DNA from: Polytrichum commune
Lineage: Eukaryota > Streptophyta > Polytrichopsida > Polytrichales > Polytrichaceae
Reading direction: 5' to 3'
DNA: 64,000 nt
Assembly: GCA_950295325.1 (NCBI GenBank)
Contig: OX485807.1
Location: 37,230,440-37,294,439, forward strand
Both the position numbers and the translations under genes were made by a program. How positions within the stretch are numbered: position 1 is the first letter of the stretch; each line of letters opens with the position of its first letter. Positions 1-10,760 of the stretch are shown one piece after another. The notes under the pieces are model-generated. The model was not told where the DNA came from and made no database searches. It saw only the letters and a program-made list of their open reading frames with translations.

Positions 1-117
1 TGTTCATTAGTTATGGGTGCCAAGATATTCCCTTGGCATCCCTCCATGTATTACTTAAAGTGGATACTTGGGTCCATGGTACATTGTAACACAACTTGTT
101 AATAGTATGCAATGTTG

Positions 118-275
118 TACATAACATTACTCAACACTCAACTCTTGTTCCGTAGGCCCTCATAATATAAGAGTGGGATGGTCAAAAAGTTGCACCAAAG
201 ACTCAAATTCATAATAAACTTATAACATCTCATTGTTATATTATGAGGGCCCACGTTGCTGAGTAATTTTTGGTA
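118..275. mobile_element. Family B MITE, copy 1
   Basis: The left arm reads ATAACATTACTCAACA and leads to a GGCCCTCATAATATAA block. The right arm holds the inverse, TTATATTATGAGGGCCCA, followed by GCTGAGTAAT. Copies 2 and 3 of the same layout lie at 11300-11462 and 26111-26292. There is no coding capacity. It is a short non-autonomous terminal-inverted-repeat element; the superfamily is not certain. Confidence 0.6.
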
Positions 276-289
276 GACGCCAAAAAGAG

Positions 290-490
290 GGGTTATGAGT
301 TGCTTTAACTTTTTTTTATTAAGCCTATAATTTTTTACTCAAGCTACATAAATAGTTAGTATGCACATCAAAGAACATGATATAACTTACTTGGTAAATA
401 AGGATAATGTCGGTAAATTTATAGCAACATGTAACTCCAAATGGTAACCCACACTAATAGGACAATTTAGTGTAGATGTTAGTTCCCCCC
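290..490. mobile_element. Family A MITE, damaged copy (one clear end)
   Basis: The right end, GTAACTCCAAATGGTAAC at 431, followed by CACACTAATAG and TTTAGTGTAGATG, matches the right end at 62630-62690 almost base for base. The left end is poor and may have been lost next to the family B copy just upstream. Confidence 0.4.
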
Positions 491-544
491 GTTTATTGGT
501 GGGCGCACTATATTGGTCATGGCTTTGGTCCATCTATAAAGTGA

Positions 545-780
545 CACTCGGTTTCTTCTTTCTTTCTTTCTTTTTTTGAGCACAAATTGAAACAAATTCA
601 ATTGTGCAAGGGAAAAAGAACAACCACCTCAAAGGAAACTCACAAATCAAGGGGACTGCGAGGCCAAACCCACCACCCTTAAGCGTCCTAGTCCGGGTGA
701 TGGTGTTGAGAATCACATGTATTGTTTGTATCGAAAGAATGATCTCTTTGCATCCAAAGGCGTTCATGTCATTTTGAATC
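545..780 (-). mobile_element. LINE 3' end fragment
   Basis: Read on the minus strand, this matches the end of the LINE at 47140-47470: both share an AACCACCTCAA block, an ACAAATTG block and an A-rich tail. Here the tail is A-rich with AAAG repeats (545-573 on the plus strand shows CTTT repeats). The coding part upstream is hardly recognisable. I read it as 3'UTR plus tail of an L1-type LINE, inserted in minus orientation. Confidence 0.45.
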
Positions 781-1047
781 ACTTTGTTTATTAGTGGTAG
801 CCTCTTGGCTTTGGGCCGTGTTGGCCTTCTCAAGGGTCCAACCGGCGGCCTTGGCAACACAAGCTCTCAAGGATATTCCCCTTTGGCCTTTGATTATCCT
901 CTTCGTTACTTGAACCTTGCTAGAGTCTTCCGCTTTCTCCATCGGCCTAACCTCCTTTGTCTCGCCAATGTGGATGTCCTCCGCTTTCTCCATTAATAAT
1001 GCAAGTGATTGATTTTTACCAAAGAGGACGTAAGTGTTAAAAAACAC
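769..1047 (-). CDS. Hypothetical 92-codon ORF, doubtful
   Basis: This minus-strand ORF is Lys/Glu/Ala-rich and carries an internal near-repeat, LMEKAEDIH then PMEKAEDSS, about 17 residues apart. No domain, signal peptide or membrane segment is visible. It runs into the LINE 3' fragment at 545-780, so it could be part of that insertion or captured sequence. Chance is also possible at this length. I do not recognise it. Confidence 0.15.
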   Translation of the reverse strand: MFFNTYVLFGKNQSLALLMEKAEDIHIGETKEVRPMEKAEDSSKVQVTKRIIKGQRGISLRACVAKAAGWTLEKANTAQSQEATTNKQSDSK

Positions 1048-1985
1048 TACCTCAATGGTTACTCAAAAATACAATTGCCTTAAAGGCCACACGTGAATCT
1101 TAACTAGCTTAATGAGCCTAATTACTTATCTATCACTAATCACAACCTAATGTTGTTTCTGCCTCATGTGCCAATACCCACTTTTCGGATTAGCTTGCTA
1201 ATCACCTAGTCCACCCTTGGCCGATCGATTACCCGGTCTCGGTGCAGCCTGGTACCCGGTGGCCTGGCCAACTTCGGCTGCCCAACAGCTTAGCCTCCTT
1301 CGGCTCAGATTTAGACACAATCTAACCCGGACCTCCTAGCAAGGTCCTCAACCCACACTAATCAAGGGCATACTAACCACACCTTAAGTCACACTATAAT
1401 GTGCACCCTTAACTACTAATCGGATGTTTGTTTCTAATTTCATTCTGTGTTTTTTTTGGCTACTCAGCTAATATTACTCCCTAACCTTACTAAGACTAAC
1501 TAATCCACACACGTGGCTTTCAAGCTCTAAGAGCTAGCCCCCTTTAGAACACTTGAGAGAGAGAGAGAGCTTAACTAATTAACTTCACTAAAAACTAATA
1601 ACCCACACACGTGGCTCAAGCTCTTAAGAGCTTGCTCCCTTGAGAGCGCTTGATGGAGAGAGAGGTAAATGAGAGAAAAAACACCTTAAGTAGCAAAGAG
1701 GGAGAGAGGGAGAGAGGATTAGCACCTCCAATCACAATCCCTTAACCTTCTTCTCCAAAGTAGGGACTAATCCCCATCCACCAAGCTTCCTTCTTCCTAA
1801 ACTAACAAGGTGGATCCAAAAGTGGGCATTTAACCCGCGGAGCTCACCTTGCCTCACCTTACCCCCTACTCACATAATCAAGGCATCCTCTTATTGAAAT
1901 CAAACCTTGAAATAACCACTCAACACATTCTAATGCCTAAACTTAAATCCACACCACACTTCACTCTTTTTATGTTTTGTGAATA
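1048..1985. other. C-rich non-coding stretch with three CACGTG motifs
   Basis: No gene is visible. Base composition is clearly C-richer than its neighbours. CACGTG (G-box) occurs at 1090-1095, 1510-1515 and 1608-1613. The last two sit in a diverged tandem duplication (about 1496-1665) in which a CCACACACGTGGCT unit is followed by CAAGCTC, AAGAGCT and a GA run. Confidence 0.5.
1496..1665. repeat. Diverged tandem duplication, about 97-bp unit
   Basis: Two units begin with an ACTAAT...CCACACACGTGGCT segment, continue with CAAGCTC..AAGAGCT, and end in a (GA)n tract (1555-1571 and 1652-1665). Divergence is visible throughout. Confidence 0.55.
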
Positions 1986-1989
1986 ATCA

Positions 1990-2745
1990 TAACCCTCAAA
2001 GTCAAACTAAAATTGGTCTTGAAGAGTTAATCACCACATGTGGGCACCATTTTGGGCTCACAGGGACTCAAGAAATAATGCCCTTTAAAGGCCTAGCCTT
2101 CCGAGTAACCATTGAATTGCTATGTGTAACAATGAGGCCTTTGATGCACCAAACATTGTCGAAATCTCTAAGAACATCATTGTAAGCAATGTTTGAGTTT
2201 TTTCCAAGTCTTGAAGGGTACTTTGCCACTAAAGTCTACCATAAGACCAAGCAAAGAGTCCCACACACTTTGGTGTATTTCCTCCACATGCCATTGAATA
2301 GAATTGAGAACCAAATCATTCCGTTGACGCTAGGTGATCCACATAAGACCCTTCCTCAAGAGAAACCAAATATGGACGAAGGACTTCAGTGATTTATTAG
2401 GAGTTGATAAAAAGGCATTGCAACATCAAAAACGATTTCCGAAGGCCAAGGTTACCTTTTTTCGTAAAGATTTGCCAAATGATGTTAGCCGCATAGCACC
2501 ACACTTGTTGAGCAAGTGGGTAGCTTAAAAATTGTGCTCCACTGACTCCACAAATTGTGGGCCACAATGCATGCAACTTTTATCAATCGTTGAGATTTGT
2601 TCACACCATTTTTTCACCACCACTGCCTTATGAGTAATTGACCAAAAGAAGGTTGCTTCCTTTTGCGCTTTGCAGATGTGTCAAATGATGTGCCACCTCA
2701 AAGAGGTAGAGAGAGGAATTTCATTCCTCCATTTGTTGGGAATTG
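1990..2745 (-). mobile_element. L1-type LINE ORF2 C-terminal fragment (zf-RVT)
   Basis: On the minus strand the reading begins near 2700 with FFWSITHKAVVVKKWCEQI and continues to SCMHCGPQFVESVEHNF (about 2650-2545). This is the reverse-transcriptase zinc-binding (zf-RVT) domain that follows RT in plant L1-type LINEs. The C-x2-C and the His are present, but a stop replaces the position where the last Cys region normally begins. Frame then shifts to YPLAQQVWCYAANIIWQ, and again to IWFLLRKGLMWI, RQRNDLVLN and VWDSLLG, the usual C-terminal tail. At least two frame changes and several stops are visible. RT itself is absent, since the copy is cut at about 2745 by a family F element. It is a dead 5'-truncated copy. 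Confidence 0.8.
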
Positions 2746-2754
2746 ATTTCTTAA

Positions 2755-2930
2755 GAGCCCCTAAAATTCATGCTTTGAAATTTGTAGCAATTTCCATTTC
2801 ACGATTTAAAAAAAATTACTACATTCTCTTTAAATTTTCTTTCTTTTCACAAGAAAAGTAAGTCCCCACAATTACTCCTCCTAGACATATGCAAACTCAT
2901 TTATTTTATCGGTTATAGATGCCTCGACCT
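2755..2930. mobile_element. Family F (TA-type) element, truncated
   Basis: It ends in GGTTATAGATGCCTCGACCT followed by TA, as at 28110-28134. Upstream come ATTACTCCTCCTA, ACATATGCAAACT and CTTATTTTAT-like blocks in the same order as in the full copy at 27748-28132. Only one half is present. Confidence 0.6.
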
Positions 2931-3149
2931 TAGTTCAAACTTCTAGTCGCTAATCACGCTACACCGTTTATGGTATTTTGTGTCACATACACTATTTATG
3001 AAGGGCCTACACTAGATGCCTAGAGGTCTCAAAGTGTCACGCCCGTTGATTGCCAATATGATTCCGTCTGTCAACATAAGTAACATCTTTACATGAAAAA
3101 AAAATCTACATGATGACACATAGAGTAGCACAATGGGATACGTTAGATG

Positions 3150-3510
3150 ATAATCTTACATTTAGTATGTCCTTTAGTATGAGAAATTTTTTTTGAGCAT
3201 ACTAATGGCAAGTATCATTTGTTTAAATTTCAGTATGCAAGAGAACGATATTCTTGAACATATTAATGGCAAGTGTCATTTGTGTACACTTTAATCAACT
3301 TGTAGACCAGTGTATAACATAAGCATGCACCTCGAAACATTATTGAACACACTCATGCCAAGATATCAGTAAATGCACTTGAACGCCAAGTGTCATCAGT
3401 TGACACTTATGGTGAAGTTGTTTAACCATCAATGTAACGCAGCATACGCCTCAAAATAGGGTAAGTGACACTATGACGCATGTGACACTAAATACCATGC
3501 ATGGTGTAGG
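3150..3510. mobile_element. Family H element, copy 1
   Basis: It is collinear with 12430-12792. Shared blocks are ACTAATGGCAAGT..TCAT, AGTATGCAAGAG, GATATTCTTGA, TTTGTGTACACTTT, CATGCCAAGATAT, CTTGAACG and finally AAATAGG.TAAGTGACACTA. The last bases, GTGACACTAAATACCATG, resemble the ends of family A MITEs. There is no coding capacity. Confidence 0.65.
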
Positions 3511-3734
3511 GAAGTGATTGGTTTTCATTTGGGGAGGAGTGGGTATGTACCAGTGGTTCAAAAAGGGCAGAAAACTGAGAATGGAGGTCATGAGTCAGAG
3601 GCTCCATGTGCTCGCCACTGGGCCAGATAGTCACAGGACTGCTTTGTACTTTCAGTTCAGGTAGATGGTGCTAAAAAAACCCTCACTTCAACAGAAAGCT
3701 GTGTAATGTTGTGTTTAAGTGAGATCAGCACATA

Positions 3735-4440
3735 TTCTATTTGAAGGTTCATATTAAAATTTAATGATATAGTACCACTTGAACTTAGGGGATTCCAACG
3801 TACCAAAGTACATCGTCTTTGAATTTTGTATGCAAAAGTTACAAGGGTTCAATCTTTTTCGTAGATGACCCAAAAACCAACACTGGAGCATGGTGTTAAT
3901 CTCTTGAAGAATGTGGTGTGAACATGTTTATATTCAATGTGTAGGGTTTAGGAATCTGTAACTGATAAAATAAGAGAGTTTGGGTTTGTTTAGGAGGTGT
4001 ATTATTTTTCTTGAGAGGAGAAACAAATTCTTCGGGAGATTTTTTTTCCATAAATGTGGAAATTGCTACAAATTTTGAAGTGGTAAAGTTTAAAGGAACA
4101 CACAATCAATGTATAGGTTAACCCAAAACTGCTCATCTAAATGCTAATGCTTGGCAATGACAATTCTCAAAACTCTTATGAGGGTAATCAATCACAAGCC
4201 ACCACCACATCAACTTTAACTCCGTTCGCTTAAAAAACAATGATGCAATCCATGTCGGCATTGCATGTACCCTAGTGAGCGGGTTAATGGACATGATCGA
4301 CTATGGATGCCTCAACCTTATTTGATGTGCATGATGTTAGAGTGTTGGTTTTTGGGTGGGGTGTTGATTTTAGTATATGATATACCTTATGTGCATTTCG
4401 TAAAACATGTAGAGGTAACTTTATTACGGTTTAGGTAGTA
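3735..4440. mobile_element. Family N inverted-repeat element split by a family F element
   Basis: ACCCAAAAACCAACACT at 3868-3884 is matched exactly in reverse complement at 4341-4357 (17 bp). The space between is almost exactly filled by a family F copy (3942-4318). The left flank (3735-3890) is homologous to 13985-14160, which has the same TATGCAAAA.TTAC and ACCAACAC order and its own inverted partner close by. I infer one element with another inside it. Confidence 0.55.
3942..4318. mobile_element. Family F (TA-type) element, near full length, inverted
   Basis: It begins with a damaged form of the family end (TAGGGTTTAGGAATC), followed by ACTGATAAAATAAGAGAGTT. It ends TGGACATGATCGACTATGGATGCCTCAACCT followed by TA, described here in pieces. 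Length is about that of the 385-bp copy at 27748. It carries no ORF of note. Confidence 0.6.
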
Positions 4441-4589
4441 GAAAAGGGGGTCCTAACAACATAGTTGTAAAATCCACATGACCATGTTTCCTACTACAAA
4501 AAAGACATAATTTGGTGTGGCATGTACTAACCGTCGTCGAGCAACACTAATTGTCTTGAAATCATGACATAGTAAGTAGATACTTGTCA

Positions 4590-5285
4590 CCCCGGGGTGG
4601 ACTCCTCATTGGAGACCTAAATGACGTACATGAGTCACTGCAAACCAAAACCCCCTACATATGAAAAGTTTATATAGAAGAACAAATGTATACATACTAA
4701 CAATATGCTAGAATATAGACTTGTGTATTAATACTTAGTTTTCAGTTTAATTTGATAAATACCTCCACTATATATACATAATTAAAATCATGAATTAAAT
4801 AGGCCTCCATTACTTATGAAATACACTTTTAGTATCTAATGACAAAGTCATTGAAGGTTTTTCCATCCATGATAGCATGCAACTCAACGATTACATCAAA
4901 CAAACAAAGACAAGAGCACAATAACTTAGCCACAATCTAAAGAGCAAACCTCGAGGGAGCCCATGAGCACTCCAAGAACCTATAATTTGTAAACTAAATC
5001 GACAATGTAGTCATTGAGGACTATTACCATGTGACAACAATGAATGCAAACGTGAATTGGATGAAACTAACACGTCTATTGTCAATTGTTTCTCTAAACC
5101 TTAGGGCCCCTTTTCGTACATTTAACTTTACCTCAAATTTCTTAATAGCTTTTCTAAATGTACACATTAAAGAAAAATAATACCTTTTCCTTATATATTT
5201 GATGTACATTATTGCCTAAAATAATACCCCTTCTTACACTCATGTTAGTTTTTCCATTGTATGAAGAGTCCACCCCCCCTCCCCC
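4590..5285. mobile_element. Family M element, copy 1 (about 700 bp)
   Basis: The left end is GGGGTGGACTCCTCAT and the right end the inverse, ATGAAGAGTCCACCCC. The copy at 39304-40015 has the same ends and a collinear interior in opposite orientation (for example ATCCAATTCA, ATGGTAAT and GCTCTTGTCT-like blocks). A solo end lies at 14395-14525. No transposase is visible, so it is a non-autonomous TIR element of unassigned superfamily. Confidence 0.65.
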
Positions 5286-5389
5286 CACCCGTGGCTTGGT
5301 GCTACATGACAAGTTAAAAGGCTTGCTTTAATTAATAACAAACAACAAATTTTACGCTACACTAAATCATATGTTTGATCACGTAGTTA

Positions 5390-5720
5390 CTAAGCATAGT
5401 GAAACATGAAAATCCTAGGGGCCCTTGATACTATCCAAAGGCCATATTGTGGGGAATAGAACTCCAATTTTGTAATTGTTGGGCCCTCGAGCTCAGTGTA
5501 AAGTGATAATGGACCATGTTGAGGGACCACAACATAGTTTTTGGAATCCAAAAATATTAAGTAGTATGGGATCCCATGTTGGCAATAACATATGTCTAAA
5601 GTCAATGGCAATTTGATTGCTTGCCACGGCCTCTAGTTTTGCATTAATCAAATCCTTTTTATGGGCCAAATTGTCAGTGTTTAGCACTATCACTTTGTGA
5701 GGAGTCTACATAACCAATTA
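5390..5720. mobile_element. Family D/E element, copy E1
   Basis: GGGCCCTCGAGCTCAGTGTAAAGTG from 5481 (two adjoining blocks) and the following ACCATGTTGAGGGACCACAACATA match 41425-41490 and 55640-55690. The sequence continues with a CACGGCC.CTAGTTTT block also present in those copies. The right end is missing. The leading 5415-5480 part matches 55450-55520. Confidence 0.5.
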
Positions 5721-6460
5721 TTACAATCAAGAGCATTGATTCTCAAAGTTCACATCTAGAATGAATGACTTTAAGTGCTTTAGAGTAGAAATATCCATAA
5801 CCGATAACTTAAGAGATTTTGCACAAAGTCTCGAGAAGTATAAGGTGGTGCAATTTTTCCGGTAATTTTATTCCCTAAATTGAAATTAATGTGATTTTTT
5901 AAAGCCAAAAGTTGGCCCAAACATATTACCATTGTCCAGAGTTTGCCATAAACGCTTAATTTAATTTTTTATTCCTTCTTACTTTAGCACTCACAATTAT
6001 GACATGTTTCATGGCATTATTGATTCCGACCTGATCAAAATTCATGCCCAACCTTATCAAAATTCCAATACCCAATAGATTGCCAATGGGGTTAAAATTG
6101 GGAATAGATGCCTCTACTATAGCTTCCTTGAGGATTTGTTGGATCATTTGAAGATTAAAGCTTGTTTTTTCTCGTCTTACAAAAGCATATGAATTATCGT
6201 AGATGCTCACAATAGCCTCAGTTACTTAAGTTGATCCATGAAATTATGGACATTGTTCTCTGCTTATGCATTATTGTCCGGTAAATTTTGTAAGGTTTGT
6301 CAAAACATCAATATTGACACTCCATTGTCGTGGTTTCATTCATAATAATAAAAAGAATGTTAAATTTTAGCTAACACTAACATGAATGGGGGACCGTTCT
6401 ACCTTAAGTTGATCATGTGTTATGAAGCTCAAGGTCCTTCCTTGCATAATGTTTTATTCA
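5720..6460. other. No assignable content
   Basis: An 84-codon minus-strand ORF (5956-6210) has no recognisable domain. The stretch carries no clear inverted ends. I see nothing supportable here. Confidence 0.5.
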
Positions 6461-6514
6461 TAACATTATTAAGCAACTACATGATGGTGTATTTCTAAAG
6501 AAAGAGGACGAGGG

Positions 6515-6660
6515 TCCGAGAAGTACCCAAAACCAAATGGAGTGGTTGGTGATTCGATTCTCGGCTATGAAATCTTTTATCTACTTGACAGAAAACTAGT
6601 CAAGTGGCCATGTGCTTTTTGTGTTTCAAAATTAAAAAAGAAAGAAAGAATAAGAATGCA
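6515..6660 (+). repeat. SINE-like repeat, copy 1
   Basis: AATGGAGTGGTTGGTGATTCGATTCTCGG, given in parts, resembles a pol III B box (GATTCGATTCT against GGTTCGANTCC). It is followed by TGAAATCTT and CTACTTGAC.G, then an A-rich tail with AAAG repeats. Homologous copies occur at 26880-26990 (plus) and 58950-59110 (minus). The tRNA-derived SINE reading is an inference. Confidence 0.35.
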
Positions 6661-8560
6661 ATTAAACAACTATGACAATTTATATCTACTTGTTGAAAGT
6701 TCACAATACACATCCTAAGCATCACATTCTTCAACGGGTGGTTGGGTTCCATTGGGGCCTATACCTAGTTGCCCAAATGCTTGCATCAAGTATTTAATAT
6801 TCAAATATTGGTCAAAGTTATGGTTTCAAACATCAAGAGGGCATATGATTATCATAAACAATAAACCCCCATTGCACATGTATGGAAACAATGACTATTA
6901 CTATGAACATCCAACAATGAATAACGAATTGCCAGTTACCAACTAAGATTAGGTTGTGAACAAACAGGGGGGCTAAGGGGTTGATCACATCGGCTAGTTC
7001 GGACACCCTCCGTCAGCATCTCCGGCTATAATAGTGTGAAAAGTGGTGGGCCAACAACCACTTCTCAACTTAATCCCCATCAATTTCAGGACTAGAACCG
7101 GACGGAAATGTTCGCGTGATGAGGGCATGAGTCATCATATAGTACTAGGCAATCCCTAAGAACTTGTGGTCAAAGCAACAAGGTGATGTTACCAATTCAT
7201 TATATGGCCGTGAGTTGCGATCACCTTCGGACACCCACGTGACAAAATGATCTATTCTACAAGGTGCCACACACATGGACTTCATAACACACTTACCCAA
7301 TGACACCGTGCCATGTGCCACTTGAACTTCACAAATCATTGAATATGTGTGTACAAAATTTGGAAGTTAATTGACACTAGGGTGAGTAAATAGAGGAATG
7401 AATAGAAGATCGAATGTCGTTTTGGGGAAACGACAAAGTGTCCGACAGTGTGAAGGGGACGTGACTGGTTATTATTCAATGACACATCATCGGCTGTCAA
7501 GTGTCACTGGAAACCCTGAATTCTTAACAAGTTGACATGCACCCATGGGATACTAAAACTATTAACTAACTTGCATGTTGAAGGTTGCACATCCGGATCC
7601 GGAAGTACTAGGTATGTGATACGCTTGGGTCATTATTTTTGTCCTTCTTTAGAGTAGTGGGTCGGAGAGGAGGAATCATATTTATGGTTCCCGAATTTCT
7701 ATGTCGGACGTGACTTTGCGTCACGAGGTTGTAGTGTATGTCTAGCTTGGGTGTCATAGTTGAGTGCATAATTTAAGGTGGGTGGTCGTTGTGTGGTCTT
7801 TCTTCTTACCACCTAGAGGTCGAGGCAGATGTTTTTGTCCGTGCAATCATCGTTGTCTGACAATATCAACATACATGTTTATGTTGTAAGTTCATTATTT
7901 TCAACATATGAAATTTGTGTGTATTGTTTTAACCCTACAAAGTTTCATTCCTGTGATCAAATTTACCGTAAGATTGTTGCAATGTTTTCTTTGATTTGAA
8001 TTGGATAGAAATTTTTTAGGAATTTTTTTGACGATTTTGGTTCGGCCTCTAGGGGTCAATAGGACACATGATATTTGAGTAGTGAGTATAAGATAGTATC
8101 ACCCATCATGGACACTTTGAGCACTATGTTCCTGTATCTAACCCAAACACATTACTTGGTGGTTTACTTGCATTAGCTTTTATGCTTTGAGCACAACGAT
8201 ATTGAAATAAGATCATTCACAATATGTTATTTATGTAGAAAGGTTCAGAACCTCATTTAACCCTTCTTAGTCACATAGCCTCCTCCACCTCCACCACCCC
8301 CCCCCCCTCTCCAAAAAAAAAACCCCAAAGTGGACAATTTTGGTCATTGAGGTTTTGTCTCTTCCAACCTATAAGTTGCATTCTAAATCACTGGAACGAT
8401 GCAATCAAATGTCATGGTGAAGTATGTAGTTACTAGCTTTGGGACAAAGAGTGGGCATTGGAATTGGGGTGATTGACGGAGTTGGGTGTTTCTACCTTGT
8501 ATGGCAAGGCTTGTTGTTAACAACGCACACCAACAAGACATGTGCTATGATGAGTTGGAC
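6661..8560. other. No assignable content
   Basis: No ORF here is convincing. There is a C-run followed by an A-run at 8298-8325 and a small 8-bp stem (TGTCGTTT/AAACGACA) near 7415-7433. The rest looks like old, unassigned repeat debris. Confidence 0.5.
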
Positions 8561-8569
8561 TAGGTGTTG

Positions 8570-9030
8570 TCACCATCGTAGGTTCCATTGTCAACACAAT
8601 TGGGAACAACCTATGTGATCACGTAATGAGAAAGAAAATCTTTGCTATGATCTCATATAACTTTTGCATATGAACACTAATATAGAAACTTGAGCCCTTC
8701 ATAATTTGTAGTTGCTAACATGATGAGACAATTTCCAGTGCAATCCCGACGGTAAAAAAAATTTATGTTAAGATGGAAGCATCCACGATAGGGCCATAAA
8801 TCACAAACATTGAAAAATCCTTTCCAAAGTGCGCAAGTTTCATAAAGTCAAAACATGATCGTTAGCATGATTGGGATAGCCCTAGGTGATCACCTAAAGA
8901 GAAACATGATCTTCACTTTGACCTCATGCAACGTTCACACCTAAACTCCGATTCAAAAACCCAAAATAACATCCTTCACAAGTCATAGTTGGTAACACGG
9001 CGAGATGATCACAATCCGATCCAACGGTCA
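8570..9030. repeat. Family L repeat, two diverged copies in tandem
   Basis: Two successive segments (about 8572-8680 and 8860-8960) read ACAATTGGGAA..ACCTATGTGATCACGTAATGAGAAAG and ATTGGGATAGCCCTAGGTGATCACCTAAAGAGAAAC when viewed in parts. Each continues to ATCTT and a CCTTCA block. The same GGGAGG.CCTATGTGATCACTTAA theme recurs widely in the window. Confidence 0.4.
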
Positions 9031-9299
9031 CAACTACACTCGAAATGGGAAGTGTCCACAAGAGAGGAGCCACGAGTTCTACGAAAATCTTGAACACCAC
9101 TACCCTAATTTCTCAAAGCGCATCACTTGCTCCACAAAGGGCCCTTGGTGCATAAGGCCCCACGCCTAAAAAGTCAAAACCCGAGAACATGATATTGTGG
9201 TATGGGAAACCATGTGTCTTAACTTATGCCGAAGCCAATGCTTGGTTGGGATGACCTCGGGATGCTCAACGCTTGGTCCAATTGAGGGAGGGAGGGGAG

Positions 9300-9676
9300 G
9301 GCGTACATAAAGAAGGCCTAGTATAAGGGAAGATACCCAACACCATGTTTCAAAGGTGCCGGAGACGACAGTTGAAGGAGTAGTAGTAGCCGGTCCCCCT
9401 TAAATTTATCATCACCAACAAGCGCTCGCCATGTCGAACCCCGGATTCGATGCCTTCGAGGAGGTTCTCCCCTTGTATTGCTGCATGCCATCAGATGCGC
9501 CCAAGTTGCGTGAAATCGACACCATCAATCTCTCATTTGTGACCAAAAACAATAAAGAAAAAAAAAACACAATAAAAATAATCGCCATGCTTTGCCTGTC
9601 CAGCCCCGGAATAGGTGGGTCCCTCCGAATTTGTCCAAATTCGTGGATATCTATGAAATATCAAGCCCTTCTTTAA
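9300..9676 (+). CDS. Candidate first exon or short ORF, hypothetical
   Basis: A TATAAG box at about 9323 lies roughly 105 bases before an ATG at 9431 in a good plant context (CTCGCCATGTCG). The ORF of 81 codons ends at 9676. Its first 37 residues, starting MSNPGFDAFEEVLPLYCCMP, look more protein-like than the rest. After LSFV it turns into Lys/Asn-rich, low-complexity reading, as if it had run into non-coding DNA, and GTGACC there could serve as a splice donor. No domain is recognised. It may be a captured gene fragment or chance. Confidence 0.22.
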
Positions 9677-9879
9677 CGTACATGGCTCGACACCACTGAT
9701 ATTTCTGGTTAAAAGTTGTGTGGGCATCGAGTGTCCGATGAAGGGCATTCACAACGAAGAAGGAATCACATCTCATCTAGTAGCAGCTAGGGCCCAATGT
9801 GATCGCCACAAATCTCTAAACTCGAAATTTTTGATAGCCAACTGATTTCATTCACATCGATTCCACCACATCAAGCGAC

Positions 9880-10480
9880 AACGTTGCCTACCAAACGTAA
9901 CCGGTTGGCCGCTTTGTTTCGCCGAGGTGGCACTACACGATTGGCTCTGAGCACACAGGTTTGCAGACGATAACCTCGACATCCCAGCCGGTTATGATCA
10001 TCTAAATCGGATATGTTGAAGAAGACGACATGTGACCCACTGTTTAGGTCACCTGTGTGGCTCAACAAAGCGGCCAACCGGTTACGTCCAGTAATCGTTT
10101 TATTGGAACCGGTCATCAGTGCAGAACAGGTTAACCGATAACCTTTCCAATAAAACGATTACCTAATACGTAGTGGTAGTGTGATCAAATAGCTTGTTAG
10201 GATCCGTTTTTGTTAGTGCAAGACTTGAAAGGTCGAATTCGTACCCGAGTTCCCACGATCGTTGAAGCGTTGTTCAGTTTTCTACAACACGATACTAAGC
10301 TAGAAATATCATAAGCGGTTAACCACCCTCTAACCGTACACTAGACCGCTGTCATAATGGTGAAGTGCCATTTCTAAAACCAATCATGGCTCGGCGGCAG
10401 CTTCAATGCGTATATCCTTAGTGTAGCCAATGGGAGTCAAGTGTTAATGTACTCACGAGGTAACCGATTTAGGCGATGTT
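9880..10480. repeat. Palindrome-rich patch with recurrent ACCGGTTA/GGTTAACCG
   Basis: A perfect 23-bp inverted repeat pairs 9896-9918 with 10064-10086 (core CCGGTTGGCCGCTTTGTT). A second perfect 18-bp one pairs 10091-10108 with 10145-10162 (GTAATCGTTTTATTGGAA). Variants of AACCGGTTA or GGTTAACCG recur near 9978, 10107, 10130, 10316, 10335 and 10456. This is typical of terminal plus subterminal repeats of DNA transposons, but the outer limits are not clear. Confidence 0.6.
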
Positions 10481-10539
10481 CTGTATGGAAATGCGGATTA
10501 TTGTGTTCGGTGTAGGGAGAATCTAGTGAACGAGTAGGG

Positions 10540-10760
10540 GGTTGGACAACTTTCCGATTTGAAAAAATGTAACGTTTTTTTTTTATAGGGCAAAAAAACA
10601 TGAAACAACTTGCATTCTTCACGAATCCTTCTCGTCTATCTTGGAAAATTATGTCGTGATTGTCAGACCAAATCTTCAATGTGAATCACCTTATTTTCAC
10701 GGGTTATGGTATTTCTACCTTATGTCTTACATGTCGCTTTGTGGAGCTAGAATGTCTGAT
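10540..10760. repeat. Family K repeat, copy 1
   Basis: TTTGAAAAAATGTAAC, then ACAACTTGCA.TC.TCACGA, then a CGTC/CTCC-ATCTT block and a TATTTTCACGG block occur in the same order at 36805-36990. No ends are defined. Confidence 0.45.
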
